Below are positions 27,500 to 38,166 of a DNA stretch of 64,000 bases, piece after piece. Numbering within the stretch: the stretch's first letter is position 1; each line of letters starts with the position of its first letter. The translations under genes were made by a program, and so were the position numbers. The stretch lies in NCBI GenBank assembly GCA_964511535.1, contig CAZEFW010000012.1, positions 28,877 through 92,876 of the forward strand. Direction: 5' to 3'. Source of the DNA: CAZCFB01 sp964511535. Its GTDB lineage: Bacteria > Myxococcota_A > Polyangia > GCA-2747355 > CAZCFB01. The notes beneath the pieces were generated by a model. The model ran no database searches and was not told the DNA's origin. It saw only the letters and a program-made list of their open reading frames with translations.

Positions 27500-27564
27500 C
27501 GGATGCAGTTTAGCGCATCCGGTTCAGATAATGGAGTTATTCGGTGGGATCGGGAGGGGGAAGA

Positions 27565-28152
27565 TCAACCCTTGGTGGCGGCGCTGTCCACGGTGGCGCC
27601 CTTGTCCGCGGGGGTGGAAGCCTCCTTGGTGGCCCCCTGGTCGGCGGCGCCCTTGTCAGCGGCGCCGGCTTCGTTGGGCGGCGGTCCGGAGTCGGGCTTG
27701 CCGAGGTCGGGCAGCGCGCCGTAGTCGATGCTCGGGCCGGCGTCCACGTTCTGCAGGTCCTTGACCACCACCTCCAGGTCCTGGAACCCGCTCTTGGAGT
27801 CGCGGATCTGGAACCGCACCTTCAGCTTCTTGCCAGCGCTGGACTTGAGGCCCACCAGCTGGATGGTGTGGCTGTCCTGGCCCGGCTCGTACTTGATCAC
27901 GATGCTGTCGTTCTTGGCGGTGCCGTAGCGCACCTCGAGGAAGTCCTTGTAGTCGCTGTTCTTGATCTCGATGTAGGTCCGCGCGGTGGCCTTCTCGCTC
28001 AGGACCACGTTCTTGTTGATGCTCTGCCCCACCGGGATCTCGGTCTTCTCCACGCCGAAGCTCTGGATCCAGAGCGGCGTGATGCGGTCGTCCCCGCAGG
28101 CGCCCAGGGGCAGCGTGGCGGCCAGCAACAGCCAGAGGTGTTTCCTAGTCAT
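27565..28152 (-). CDS. lipoprotein with Ala/Asp/Lys-rich tail
   Basis: 195 residues from the ATG at 28152, which has AGGAGGAGAG directly upstream. The signal ends LPLGAC. The middle (about 25-135) is beta-rich with many charged residues (YIEIKNSDYKDFLEV, LKVRFQIRDSKSG). The C-terminal 50 residues are a low-complexity stretch rich in Ala, Asp and Pro (GAADKGAADQGAT), comparable to the Ala/Asp stalk in the 5.9 kb lipoprotein. I recognise no family. Confidence 0.72.
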   Translation of the reverse strand: MTRKHLWLLLAATLPLGACGDDRITPLWIQSFGVEKTEIPVGQSINKNVVLSEKATARTYIEIKNSDYKDFLEVRYGTAKNDSIVIKYEPGQDSHTIQLVGLKSSAGKKLKVRFQIRDSKSGFQDLEVVVKDLQNVDAGPSIDYGALPDLGKPDSGPPPNEAGAADKGAADQGATKEASTPADKGATVDSAATKG

Positions 28153-28251
28153 ATTCTCTCCTCCTGTCCGCCGGTAGAGGCGGTAATTATCTATAAGTGA
28201 TTTCATCACGCCAGGCGGCCCGGGTCAAAATCCCTCCCCCTCGCTTCGGGC

Positions 28252-29190
28252 TCACCCCACCATGGTGCGGAAGTAGCTGATGGTGTCCTCCAGCCCGTGG
28301 GCCAGGGCGATCTTCGGCTCCCAGCCCAGCGCTGAGCGGGCCAGGGAGATGTCGGGACGGCGCAGGGTCGGGTCGTCCTCGGGCTTGGGCATCCAGCTGA
28401 TCTTCGACGACGAGCCGGTCATCTCCTTGACCAGGTTGGCCAGCTTCAGGATGGTGAACTCCCCCGGGTTGCCCAGGTTCACCGGGCGCGCCTGCAGGTC
28501 GGACGCCATCAGCAGCAAGAAGCCTTCCACCAGGTCGGTGACATAGCAGAACGAGCGGGTCTGCTGGCCGTTGCCGTAGATGGTCAAGTCCTCGCCGCGC
28601 AGGGCCTGCACCACGAAGTTGGACACCACCCGGCCGTCGTCCACGTCCATGCGCGGGCCGTAGGTGTTGAAGATGCGGGCCAGCCGCACCTCCGTGCCCA
28701 GGTGGCCGGCGTGGCTCACGGCCAGGGCCTCGCCGCAGCGCTTGCCCTCGTCGTAGCAGGCCCTGGGCCCGATGGGGTTGACGTTGCCCCAGTACGCCTC
28801 GGGCTGCGGGTGCTGCTCGGGATCGCCGTACACCTCGGAGGTGGAGGCGATAAGCAGCCGCGCGCCGGCCCTGGCGGCCATCTCCAGCATGTTGTAGGTG
28901 CCGAACACGCAGGTCTTGATGGTCATCACCGGATCGCGCTGGTAGTGCACCGGCGAGGCGGGACAGGCCATGTGGAAGATCTGATCCAGGGCGCCCAGAT
29001 CCCGCGGGTCGTTGACGTCCCCCTCCACCATGGTCAGGCGGGGGTCGTCTTGCAGGTGCTTCAAGTTATCAGGGGTCCCGGTGTAGTAGTTGTCGAGGCT
29101 GATGACCTCGTTCCCCTCGACGAGCAGACGCTCGCACAAATGGGAACCGAGGAATCCAGCTCCGCCGCTGACCAGGATACGCTTGCTCAT
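28252..29190 (-). CDS. UDP-glucuronate decarboxylase-like SDR
   Basis: 312 residues from the ATG at 29190, with GGAGG upstream. The residues before it (MEAL) come from a GTG on top of the ribosome site. GGAGFLGSHLCERLL binds NAD. STSEVYGDPE and CYDEGKRCGEAL carry Ser and the Tyr-xxx-Lys pair in the exact spacing of UDP-xylose synthases (UXS). RIFNTYGPRM and RSFCYVTDLVEG are also typical. It probably converts UDP-glucuronate to UDP-xylose for surface polysaccharide. Length and motifs match well, but substrate is inferred. Confidence 0.88.
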   Translation of the reverse strand: MSKRILVSGGAGFLGSHLCERLLVEGNEVISLDNYYTGTPDNLKHLQDDPRLTMVEGDVNDPRDLGALDQIFHMACPASPVHYQRDPVMTIKTCVFGTYNMLEMAARAGARLLIASTSEVYGDPEQHPQPEAYWGNVNPIGPRACYDEGKRCGEALAVSHAGHLGTEVRLARIFNTYGPRMDVDDGRVVSNFVVQALRGEDLTIYGNGQQTRSFCYVTDLVEGFLLLMASDLQARPVNLGNPGEFTILKLANLVKEMTGSSSKISWMPKPEDDPTLRRPDISLARSALGWEPKIALAHGLEDTISYFRTMVG

Positions 29191-29366
29191 CAGAGCCTCC
29201 ACCGCGTTTGAAGCGAGGGCGAGGATAGCACGACGCCCGTGGACCGCGCGGCGGTTGTCGGCAGCCGCCTGCTCGGCTCACTCCAGCGCTGGTCCTGTTT
29301 CCCCTTCGGCCCCTTGCCTTGTCAAGGCGCAATTGTGTGATACTGCCTCAACAATGGAGGGACGAG

Positions 29367-30083
29367 ATGGCCAAGGCGCATGATACCTGGACCGTGCTGG
29401 GCAACGATCCGCCGTCGACGGTGGCCGAAAACTTGTGGCGCGTGGAGGGGAACCTGCCCCACCAGGGCCTGCGGCGGGTGATGACCGTGGTCCGCCGGGA
29501 CGACGGCGCCCTGCTGATCCACAACGCCATCGCCATGGAGGACGAGCAGATGGCGGCGCTGGAGGCGTGGGGGAAGCCGGCGGTGATGGTGGTGCCCAAC
29601 GGCATGCACCGCCTGGACGCGGGCATATTCAAGCAGCGCTACCCCGACGTGCGAGTGCTCTGCCCGGCGGGGGCCCGGGACAAGGTTGAGCAGGTCGTGG
29701 CCGTGGACGGAACCCTGGACGAGCTGGGCGAAGGCTGGGGGGAAACCGCGGCGCTGGAGCACCTGGACGGTGTCAAGCAGAGCGAGGGCCTGATGCGGGT
29801 GACATCGCCCGACGGCGTGACCCTGGTGCTCAACGACGCCGTGTTCAACTTGCCGCACCAGCCCGGGTTCATGGGGCTCATCTTCAAGGCCTTCGGGTCC
29901 ACCGGGGGCCCGCGCGTCAGCCGGCTGTTCAAGATGCTGGCGGTCAAGGACCGGCAGGCCTTCGGCGCTCACCTCGAGCGCCTGGCGGCCACGCCGAACC
30001 TGAGGCGGGTCATCATGAGCCACGGCGCCATGGTGGACGAGGCGCCAGGGGAGTTCCTGATGGCAGCGCGGGGGTGCGTGTAG
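29367..30083 (+). CDS. DUF4336-like metallo-beta-lactamase-fold protein
   Basis: 238 residues from the ATG at 29367, with GGAGG seven bases upstream. It has no signal. An N-terminal segment (VAENLWRVEG, RVMTVVRRDDGALLIHNA) and the block AVMVVPNGMHRLDAG resemble DUF4336 and other degenerate metallo-hydrolase proteins that keep the fold but lack a clear HxHxDH metal motif; only scattered His residues are seen here. The C-terminus has RRVIMSHGAMVDE. Biochemical activity is unknown. It is divergent from the UXS-like gene. Confidence 0.65.
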   Translation: MAKAHDTWTVLGNDPPSTVAENLWRVEGNLPHQGLRRVMTVVRRDDGALLIHNAIAMEDEQMAALEAWGKPAVMVVPNGMHRLDAGIFKQRYPDVRVLCPAGARDKVEQVVAVDGTLDELGEGWGETAALEHLDGVKQSEGLMRVTSPDGVTLVLNDAVFNLPHQPGFMGLIFKAFGSTGGPRVSRLFKMLAVKDRQAFGAHLERLAATPNLRRVIMSHGAMVDEAPGEFLMAARGCV

Positions 30084-30086
30084 GGT

Positions 30087-30105
30087 CGTAAACGTCCACG
30101 TCTAC
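30087..30105. repeat. ACGTNN hexamer-periodic intergenic repeat, short copy
   Basis: CGTAAACGTCCACGTCTAC lies four bases after the DUF4336-like gene stop. It is built of six-base units beginning CGT, the same unit seen in the long arrays near 38.6 and 40.1 kb. Confidence 0.5.
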
Positions 30106-30179
30106 ACTGGTTGGGCTTGACCTCCCTGCGTTCTCACGATAGGGAGTTGATCCTGATTTTTTCTTGAAGGGAGACCCAA

Positions 30180-30299
30180 ATGGGCAGGGATGACAATCGC
30201 AGGTCGATGAAGATGCGCCGCCGCATCGCACAGAAGAAGAAGAAGGCGCGGGACAAGCGCAGGGCCGAGGCCGCCCGCAAGGCGCGCCAGGAGCAATAG
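30180..30299 (+). CDS. 39-residue very basic small protein
   Basis: ATG at 30180 is preceded by GAAGGGAG seven bases away and ends with TAG at 30297-30299. The product begins MGRDDNRRSMKMRRR and consists almost only of Lys, Arg, Ala and Gln, with one run of four Lys. It looks like a single charged helix that could bind nucleic acid or ribosomes. Ribosome site and codon choice support translation; I know no family for it. Confidence 0.6.
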   Translation: MGRDDNRRSMKMRRRIAQKKKKARDKRRAEAARKARQEQ

Positions 30300-30312
30300 A
30301 GGACAGGGGGCG

Positions 30313-31116
30313 CTAACGCGCCGCCACCGCCTCCCCACCAGCAGCCTCTCCCCCTTTCTGCTTTTCCACCCGGTCGCAGCGGGCCAGGAACCGCTTCGCC
30401 AGCAGGCGCACTGCGTCCATCGAGGCCGTGCGCTGGAGCTCGGCCAGCTTGTCCTCGGCGCCGAAGGGCGTGTCCCGCTTCCATGCCTGCACATGCACCT
30501 GGGTGGTGAACAGGAACGTGCCGGTGCGTACGTCCATCAGGGTCGCCTCGAACAGCCCCTGGGTCTTCAGGGTGTACGCCGGGGCGAAGGGGATCCCCAC
30601 CAGCGAGATCCAGGCCCAGCCGAAGCCGTTGACATGGGACCGGTCAGCGAACCGGCGGTTGAGCACCACCAGGTACTTGAGCCGGTAGCGCGTGGCCAGC
30701 TCGCGCAACCCCTCGACGCTCTGGCCCTGGGCCAGGTGCGGTGAGATGTCGCTCACCAGCTGGAAGTGCTTGCTGCGCTCGATGGCGCGGGAGAGCTGCT
30801 GGGGCGCCCGGTCGCCCGGCTCCAGCGTGGCGTAAGCCGCGCGGCTGAACGGAGCGTTGAGCACAACCACGCCGGCCCGGGCCGGAAACTCCACCTCCAC
30901 GGGCGCGTCGAGCACCCGCTGGATCGCCGATTCGTCCAGATTGTCGCGATCCTTGGGCTTTTTGAACACCGACTCGGTCAACCGCTCGGGCTGGCCCATT
31001 GCGCTGCTGAACTCGGCCACTTTCAGCGTGGTCACCGCGCGTGAGGGCCCGGCGCACCCGGCGACCAGGACGGCCAGAGATAATGAAAAAGTTAACAAAT
31101 AAGTGAAGATACGCAT
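30313..31116 (-). CDS. lipoprotein, unknown
   Basis: 267 residues from the ATG at 31116 with GGAGG upstream. The signal ends LVAGC. The body is an alpha/beta protein (VVVLNAPFSRAAY, LVSDISPHLAQG, LATRYRLKYLVVLNRRF), with a hydrophobic stretch HVNGFGWAWISLVGIPFAP and a conserved-looking TGTFLFTTQVHVQAW. The pattern of querying a rate or total value and comparing with stored ones resembles peptidoglycan- or stress-associated lipoproteins with CsgG/TolB-like cores, but the match is weak. The C-terminal 30 residues are charged and disordered. Confidence 0.68.
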   Translation of the reverse strand: MRIFTYLLTFSLSLAVLVAGCAGPSRAVTTLKVAEFSSAMGQPERLTESVFKKPKDRDNLDESAIQRVLDAPVEVEFPARAGVVVLNAPFSRAAYATLEPGDRAPQQLSRAIERSKHFQLVSDISPHLAQGQSVEGLRELATRYRLKYLVVLNRRFADRSHVNGFGWAWISLVGIPFAPAYTLKTQGLFEATLMDVRTGTFLFTTQVHVQAWKRDTPFGAEDKLAELQRTASMDAVRLLAKRFLARCDRVEKQKGGEAAGGEAVAAR

Positions 31117-31267
31117 GGCAGGCAAACCTCCCGTCTGTTGACGGAGAATAAACGCCCCCCGCGCGCGTCCCTTACACCTGTGATGAAACTCATTTCGTGG
31201 GACCTGCCTTTGGGCTACCGTTTATGACCTCAACGACGCAGATGACAACGGCAAAGGAGAGATAGCG

Positions 31268-32242
31268 ATGCGCAAGCTCACCCCCTTGTGGCTCGTCCTG
31301 GCGCTCGTGGCGTTCCCCGCCACGTCGGCCTGGGCAGAGCAGGAGTACGACGCGGAGGCGCCAGACGAAGATTACGTCTGGGAGGACGGCTACGAGGCCG
31401 AGGGTGATCGCGGCGAGGGGTTTTACCGCGTGCGCGCTCGCCCTGGCATGCGCTGGGTCCGCGGCCACCACAACGATGAGGGGCGCTGGGTTCGCGGCCA
31501 CTGGGAGCCGGACGGCCGCCGCGCGGACCATGTGTGGGTCCGCGGGCATCGCGGCCATGACGGCTACTGGGTTCCGGGGCACTGGCGGGTGGTCAGGCGG
31601 CCGGGTCACGTGTGGGTGGCCGCGGCAATGGTCAGCGGCGCCTGGGTCCACGGTCACTGGCGCCCGGCGAAGGTGCGCGCGGGCCATGTGTGGGTCCGTG
31701 GGCATCACAACCATCACGGCCACTGGGTGCCGGGCCACTGGCGAGTGCGCGCGCGCGCCGGGCATGCCTGGGTGCACGGTCGCTGGCGCTACGGTCGCTG
31801 GGCGCCAGGCCACTGGCGACCCACCCGCGTGGCGGCCGGCAAGGTCTGGGTGCGTGGTCACCGCGGGCCGAACGGCAAGTGGGTCCGTGGTCGCTGGCGC
31901 GTGAAGGTCAGGGTGGGCCACCACTGGCGGGGCGGACACTGGGGACCGCGCGGCTGGGTCGTGGGCGCGTGGGTCAGGGGCAAAGTACGGCGGGCCGAGC
32001 GGCGCCACCGGGTGCGCACCGTGCGCCACATGGTGCACCACCGCAAGGCCGAGCGCCGGGTGTGGAAGCGGGGCGAGCGGCAGCGGCGCCACGGCAACCG
32101 CATGGTGCGCCAGGGCCACCGCATGGAGCGGATCGGCAAGGCCACCGGCAACGAGCGCCTCGAAGAGAAGGGCAAGCGGCGCAAGCGGCGCGGCAAGCGT
32201 GAGCGGCGCCGGGGCAAGCGCAAGAAGCGCAGGGCACGCTAG
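31268..32242 (+). CDS. secreted WXXGXW-repeat protein
   Basis: 324 residues with a signal peptide ending SAWAEQ. AAAGGAGAG sits before the ATG. Residues about 60-235 are some ten to twelve repeats of a WVRGHW / WVPGHWR type (PF12779-like WXXGXW), rich in Trp, His, Arg and Gly. The last 80 residues are an extremely basic Arg/Lys tail with KRRKRRGKRERRRGK. Such repeats are found in secreted or envelope proteins of proteobacteria with unknown function; the many His could bind metals (inference). Confidence 0.85.
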   Translation: MRKLTPLWLVLALVAFPATSAWAEQEYDAEAPDEDYVWEDGYEAEGDRGEGFYRVRARPGMRWVRGHHNDEGRWVRGHWEPDGRRADHVWVRGHRGHDGYWVPGHWRVVRRPGHVWVAAAMVSGAWVHGHWRPAKVRAGHVWVRGHHNHHGHWVPGHWRVRARAGHAWVHGRWRYGRWAPGHWRPTRVAAGKVWVRGHRGPNGKWVRGRWRVKVRVGHHWRGGHWGPRGWVVGAWVRGKVRRAERRHRVRTVRHMVHHRKAERRVWKRGERQRRHGNRMVRQGHRMERIGKATGNERLEEKGKRRKRRGKRERRRGKRKKRRAR

Positions 32243-32335
32243 AAAATGCCGTAACCCCTCTTACTTCGCTCCCCGGACCAGCCTGGTACCATCAGGAGTC
32301 CTTGGATTTCTGGCCTCTTTGCCGGGGAGCAGCGC

Positions 32336-34168
32336 ATGTCTCTATTCTGTCCCGGGCGATATCTCGCCCACCTCCTCCTCGCCGGCTCCCTGGCGTTGCT
32401 GCTGCCCACTCAGGCTGGCGCGGCGCCAGACGCCTCGGACCCGATCCAGCGGTTCATGATGTTCGGTCAGGGGCGCGTTCGCGTGGCGCCCGGGGCTCGC
32501 GTGGTCAAGGGCAAGGTGGGATCGGACGGCAACGTGCGCCTGGGTGACGGCACGAAGGTCAGCGGCGGGGTCACCGGCGGCGGCAAGTTCTTCAGCGGCG
32601 GAAAGGGCGTAAAGGTGCGGTCTCTGGTGTTCTCGGGGGACGTCTGGGTGGGCCAGCGGGCGGCGGTGAAAAAGAGCGTGCACTCGGGCGGCAACGCGTT
32701 CCTGCGGTACAGGAGCAACGTTGGCAAGAACGTCAAGGCGGCCGGGACCGTATTCGTGCACTTCACCGCCAAGGTGGGGGGCAAGGTGGTCAAGTACGGC
32801 AAGCCGGCCAAGTACAAGAAGGTGACGCTGCCCAAGGTCACGCCCTTTTCCTCGGGAGGACAGGACGTGGCGGGCGGCGCTCTGGCGACGGTGACGCTCA
32901 AGCCAGGCAGCTACCGCTACCTGATGCTCGGCGCCGGCTGCACCCTGAACTTGTCGGCAGGCGACTACTTCTTCACCCGCTTCCGCGTCGGCCCGAAGTG
33001 CAAGCTCAAGCTCGACGTCAAGGGCGGCGTGGTGCGGATCTTCGTGGCCAAGAACATGCGCATCGGCGCATGGACCGTGGCCACGCTCAAGGGCGGCGGC
33101 GCCCGGCGAGTCTACGCAGAGGTGCACGGCAACGTCCGGCTCGGCAGCCACACCACCTGGCGCGGCACCGTGTTCGCGCCGTTCGGCGACATCAAGGCTT
33201 ATAACAAGGTCAAGGTGGTGGGCGCGCTGTGGGCCAAGGGGCTCGTGCGCGTGGGGCTGCAGTCTCACCTGAAGCTCAAGCCGTACCCGCCGCGCAAGCA
33301 CCTCTGCCCCGGGTACGCCGTGTTCGGCGCGGGCGCGGTGGCCCTGGGCACCAAGGCCCGGGTGCTGGGAGGTCCTCTCGCCAGCAACACCAGCGTAAAC
33401 CTGTCCGGCGGCGCCTACGTGGAGCAGGCCGTGGGCAGCGGCGGAAAGTACAGCGCCGGGACCAAGGCGCAGGTGGGAGCCAGCGCAACAGCCAACGGCG
33501 CGTGCAACATGGCCGGCGGGGCCAGCGTTGGAGCGGACCTCGATTGCGGCGGCAACGCGGCAATGGGCACCAAGGCCCAGGTCAAGGGCGACCTCACCGC
33601 CGCGGGGAGCGTGCACATGACCGGCGGGGCGTCTGTGGGCGGCACGGTGACGGCCCAGGGCAAGCCGAAGGCTTACTCGCCTGCCAAGCTGCCCCCGGCC
33701 ACCACCTTCACCACGGGCGGGGCGAAGGTGGCCAGGGCAGGCGGATCGGTGGCGACCCTCGCCCCGGGTAGCTACGGCGCGGTGAGCGTGGGCACCAAGA
33801 GCACGCTGCACCTGAGCGCAGGGGACTACTACCTGGACAGCCTGGCCGTGAGCGGCGGCAGCAAGGTCATCGTGGACCTGTCGGGCGGACGGCTGCGGCT
33901 GTTCGTCAGCGGCAACCTGGCGCTCGGCACCAAGGCGCGAGTGGTGCTCAACGGCGGCGCACCGTCCAGGGTCATGACCGAGGTCCATGGCAAGTTCAGC
34001 CTGAGCGGCGGCGCGGTGTGGGCCGGCCTTGTGTTCGCGCCCAAGGGGGACATCGCGCTGGGCACCAAGGCGCAGCTCCAGGGCCAGCTGGTGGCGGGCG
34101 GCAAGGTCTCCCTGTCCGGGGGCAGCACAGTGGAGGGCAAGGTCTGCGTCTATCCGTACCCTTTTTGA
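32336..34168 (+). CDS. secreted beta-repeat protein with internal duplication
   Basis: 610 residues, signal peptide ending AGAAPD. The sequence is Gly/Lys/Val-rich with bactofilin-like or beta-helix-like periodicity (KVGSDGNVRLGDGTKVSGGV, LGTKAQVKGDL). Two homologous modules occur (about 165-320 and 445-605), each starting from L-P-x-x-T-x-F-x-x-G-G, passing through LSAGDYxxxxxxV and VVRIFVAKN / RLRLFVSGN, and ending with a Pro-rich YPYP. A shorter, GTKAQV-rich region joins them. The fold is probably a right-handed or polymer-forming beta-helix exposed outside the cell. No catalytic motif is apparent. Confidence 0.75.
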   Translation: MSLFCPGRYLAHLLLAGSLALLLPTQAGAAPDASDPIQRFMMFGQGRVRVAPGARVVKGKVGSDGNVRLGDGTKVSGGVTGGGKFFSGGKGVKVRSLVFSGDVWVGQRAAVKKSVHSGGNAFLRYRSNVGKNVKAAGTVFVHFTAKVGGKVVKYGKPAKYKKVTLPKVTPFSSGGQDVAGGALATVTLKPGSYRYLMLGAGCTLNLSAGDYFFTRFRVGPKCKLKLDVKGGVVRIFVAKNMRIGAWTVATLKGGGARRVYAEVHGNVRLGSHTTWRGTVFAPFGDIKAYNKVKVVGALWAKGLVRVGLQSHLKLKPYPPRKHLCPGYAVFGAGAVALGTKARVLGGPLASNTSVNLSGGAYVEQAVGSGGKYSAGTKAQVGASATANGACNMAGGASVGADLDCGGNAAMGTKAQVKGDLTAAGSVHMTGGASVGGTVTAQGKPKAYSPAKLPPATTFTTGGAKVARAGGSVATLAPGSYGAVSVGTKSTLHLSAGDYYLDSLAVSGGSKVIVDLSGGRLRLFVSGNLALGTKARVVLNGGAPSRVMTEVHGKFSLSGGAVWAGLVFAPKGDIALGTKAQLQGQLVAGGKVSLSGGSTVEGKVCVYPYPF

Positions 34169-34171
34169 CGC

Positions 34172-34842
34172 TCAGCCCTCGGGCGTGACGCACCGGGACG
34201 ACACGAACTCCACCACCTTCTCGAAGGTCTCCTGCAGGCTGTGGGCGCGCTTGGCCGACGAGCGGCGATAGATCGCCCTGCACGCGCCGAACAACCCGCC
34301 CACCACCACCGCCCCCGCGGCCACGGCCAGCCAGGGCGAGATGAAGGCGGCGCCCATGATGGGCAGCCAGCCCAGGCCGCCGCCCACGCCGCCGCCGATG
34401 CCGCCCCAGACGCCGCCGGCCAGCTGCTGCAACCCCTCGTGGGCGCGGATCTTGGTCATGCCCCGGCGAGAGGTCACCGAGATGGTCAGGTGGCGAGCGC
34501 TGGGGTTTTGCGGGTTGGTGGAGGTCCAGGTGAAAGATCCCGGCAGGGTGCTGGTGCTGCCCATCACCCCGAGCATGTCGCGGATCAGCTCCACAACCTC
34601 GGCGTACACCTCCTCTGGCAGCTCGCCCGCCACCTCGCGCACCAGGTTCAGCTGGGTGGGCGCGCCGAGCCAGCTCTTCTTGGCCCCGTCCGCCTCGATC
34701 TGGGCCAGAGCGGTCTGCCCCTGTCGGTACGGCACTAGCGCCGTGGATTTGAGCTGCGCCACCTCCTCGCGGGCCTCGCGCAGCTCGTTCTCCAGCGCAT
34801 CGGCCCGGCTGTTGGCGGCTTCCAGTTCGTCTCGGTATGCGG

Positions 34843-34846
<4 letters not shown>
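34172..34846 (-). CDS. coiled-coil membrane protein
   Basis: 224 residues. The first 40 form a heptad-rich coiled coil (ANSRADALENELREAREE). A folded region with SRRGMTKIRAHEGLQQLAG follows, then a Gly-rich hydrophobic hairpin (GGVWGGIGGGVGGGLGWL and PWLAVAAGAVVVGGLFGA). It overlaps the stop of the FGGY kinase by four bases (ATGA), so it is the last gene of a three-gene operon. Function is unknown; it is convergent with the beta-repeat protein with three bases between stops. Confidence 0.7.
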
Positions 34847-36416
<1,570 letters not shown>

Positions 36417-36420
<4 letters not shown>

Positions 36421-37637
36421 AGGTTGAAGGTGTGGACCTTGCCCTCGGCGTCGATTCGCTCCACCAGCACACCCCCGAAGCCGCCGCTCTCGCCGGTGCG
36501 GTCGATCTTCATCACCTGCGGGATCAGCCCGATGAACTCCAGCGGGGGCACCGCCGCCTCGGGCGGGTAGACGCCCTTGAGGTCGATCTTGCCCCCCGCC
36601 ATCAGGATGGTGCCCACCGCCGCCGGGATGCCGGTCCCCTCGCCGAGGGCCTGGCTGCCTGACGCCATGTGGAAGCGGTACTCCTCGGGCTTGCCGTCCT
36701 TCATGCCGCGCACCACCACGGAGCAGCAGCCGCGCTGGGAGCCGAAGTCCGTCTCCTTCAGGATGCGCTCCCGCTCGCGCAGGATGTAGGCGATGGAGAA
36801 GTCGTAGGGCGCCATGTCGGCGCCGCCCACCTGCACCGGGTCGGTGGAGGAGAGGCCGAGCTGGCACATGTCCCGCGTCAGATCGTAGTACTCGGCCGGG
36901 AGCACCGTGCCCTTGTTGGTGACCTGCTTCAGGTCGATGTAGTCGGGCAACGTCACCTGCTCCGGGTGCGGGTAGGGGTAGAGCTTCGCCTCGCCGAGCA
37001 CCGGGAAGGTGAAGGTCTGCCGCAGCGCCACACCGTCGGGTTCGAAGTAGTTCACATGCTTCAGCTCACTGTCGAGGAACATGGGCACCGGGATGCTCAT
37101 GCAGTGGAATCGGTGGCCGATGACCCCCGCCCCCTCCACCGGCTCCCCGCCGTGGGCGTGGAAGATGTCCACCGCATCGGTCTGGTCCAGCAGCGTGTCT
37201 GCGGCGAACTTGGCCAGCAGGTTTGTGGCGCCGGGCGAGCTGCCCATGCCGATGAGCGCCCGGATGCCCGCCTCCTTCGCCGGCGCGTCCATGTCCCGCA
37301 GCAGGTCGAGGGTCACGTCCACGTCGTCGCACACGTCCACGTAGTCGATGCCCTCGGCGATGACCGCCGCCAGCACCGTCTTGACCGTCTTGTAGAACGG
37401 CCCCACGCAGTTGCACACGACATCGCAGCCGCGGGCAGCCGCCCGCACCGCCGCCTCGTCGCTGGCGTCCACCGACACCACCTCCACCGGACCAGCCGCG
37501 CCGCTGGCCACCTCCCGCGCGCCGTCCAGGTTCAGATCACCGATGATCACCTGGTCGAACGCCGCGTGCGCTGCGAGCGCGCGCACGACCACGCTGCCCA
37601 CCGCCCCGGAGCCGCCGAGCACGAGTACCTTGGCCAT
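36417..37637 (-). CDS. saccharopine dehydrogenase NADP-binding family protein
   Basis: 406 residues from the ATG at 37637 with GGGAGG upstream; a GTG sits three bases earlier. The Rossmann motif VLGGSGAVGSVVVRAL and the following VISDxNLDGA and VCNCVGPFYKTV (a characteristic saccharopine dehydrogenase/ homospermidine synthase family block) are clear. GMGSSPGATNLLAKF completes the family pattern. These proteins reduce or oxidise amino-acid or carbonyl derivatives with NAD(P). It is the first gene of the operon with the kinase. The pairing suggests a shared metabolite, but none can be named. Confidence 0.88.
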
Positions 37638-37655
37638 CACTATCCTCCCGCGGGG

Positions 37656-38096
37656 CTAGTATTTCCCCGTCAGCTGCATGATCCACTTGTGGATGCTGTG
37701 GTACGAAATCCCCTGCTGGGTGTACATCACCGCGCAGGTCCCATGGCGCACCTTCAGCCCGCTCTGTCGGGCCAGCTCCAGCGCCTCGTCGGTCTCGGTG
37801 CCCATGTGGATCCAGAGGTCCTTGACCCCCAGATTCACCACCTGCTGCACCTGGTCCAGGGTCTGCTCTTTGGGCACCTCGAGGATGACCCCCTGCACGG
37901 ATTCCGGCAGGGAATCCAGGTCGCCGTGGTTCTCACAACCCTCGACCTGCTCCGCCCCGGACAGATCTACGGCAAACACTTTCTTCCCTGATTTCTTCAG
38001 GTTGCCAAAGGTCAGCTTCGGGAAGGCCCCCTTGTCGGAGTTTCCCACTACAGCGTAGCTTTCGAGGTTGAAGAACTGCTCGCGTTCACTTGCCAT
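37656..38096 (-). CDS. CoA-binding domain protein
   Basis: 146 residues. The CoA_binding_2-type fold shows NLESYAVVGNSDKGAFPKL, VFAVDLSGAE, VQGVILEVPKEQTLDQVQQV and LWIHMGTETDEALELARQ. The pattern matches small stand-alone YccU/CoA-binding proteins. CAVMYTQQGISYHSIHKW closes the domain. It is 18 bases upstream of the saccharopine-dehydrogenase-like gene in the same direction and probably cotranscribed. Confidence 0.85.
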   Translation of the reverse strand: MASEREQFFNLESYAVVGNSDKGAFPKLTFGNLKKSGKKVFAVDLSGAEQVEGCENHGDLDSLPESVQGVILEVPKEQTLDQVQQVVNLGVKDLWIHMGTETDEALELARQSGLKVRHGTCAVMYTQQGISYHSIHKWIMQLTGKY

Positions 38097-38166
38097 GGCT
38101 GTACTCCGGATTTGTCCTGAGCTATCCTACTCAACTCTCGGACATCGGGAAACCACGGAGCCCAAT

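Noticed and set aside
30117..30145. Sigma70 promoter TTGACC-17-TAGGGA before the basic peptide
   Set aside because: The -10 hexamer is poor; not strong enough to list.
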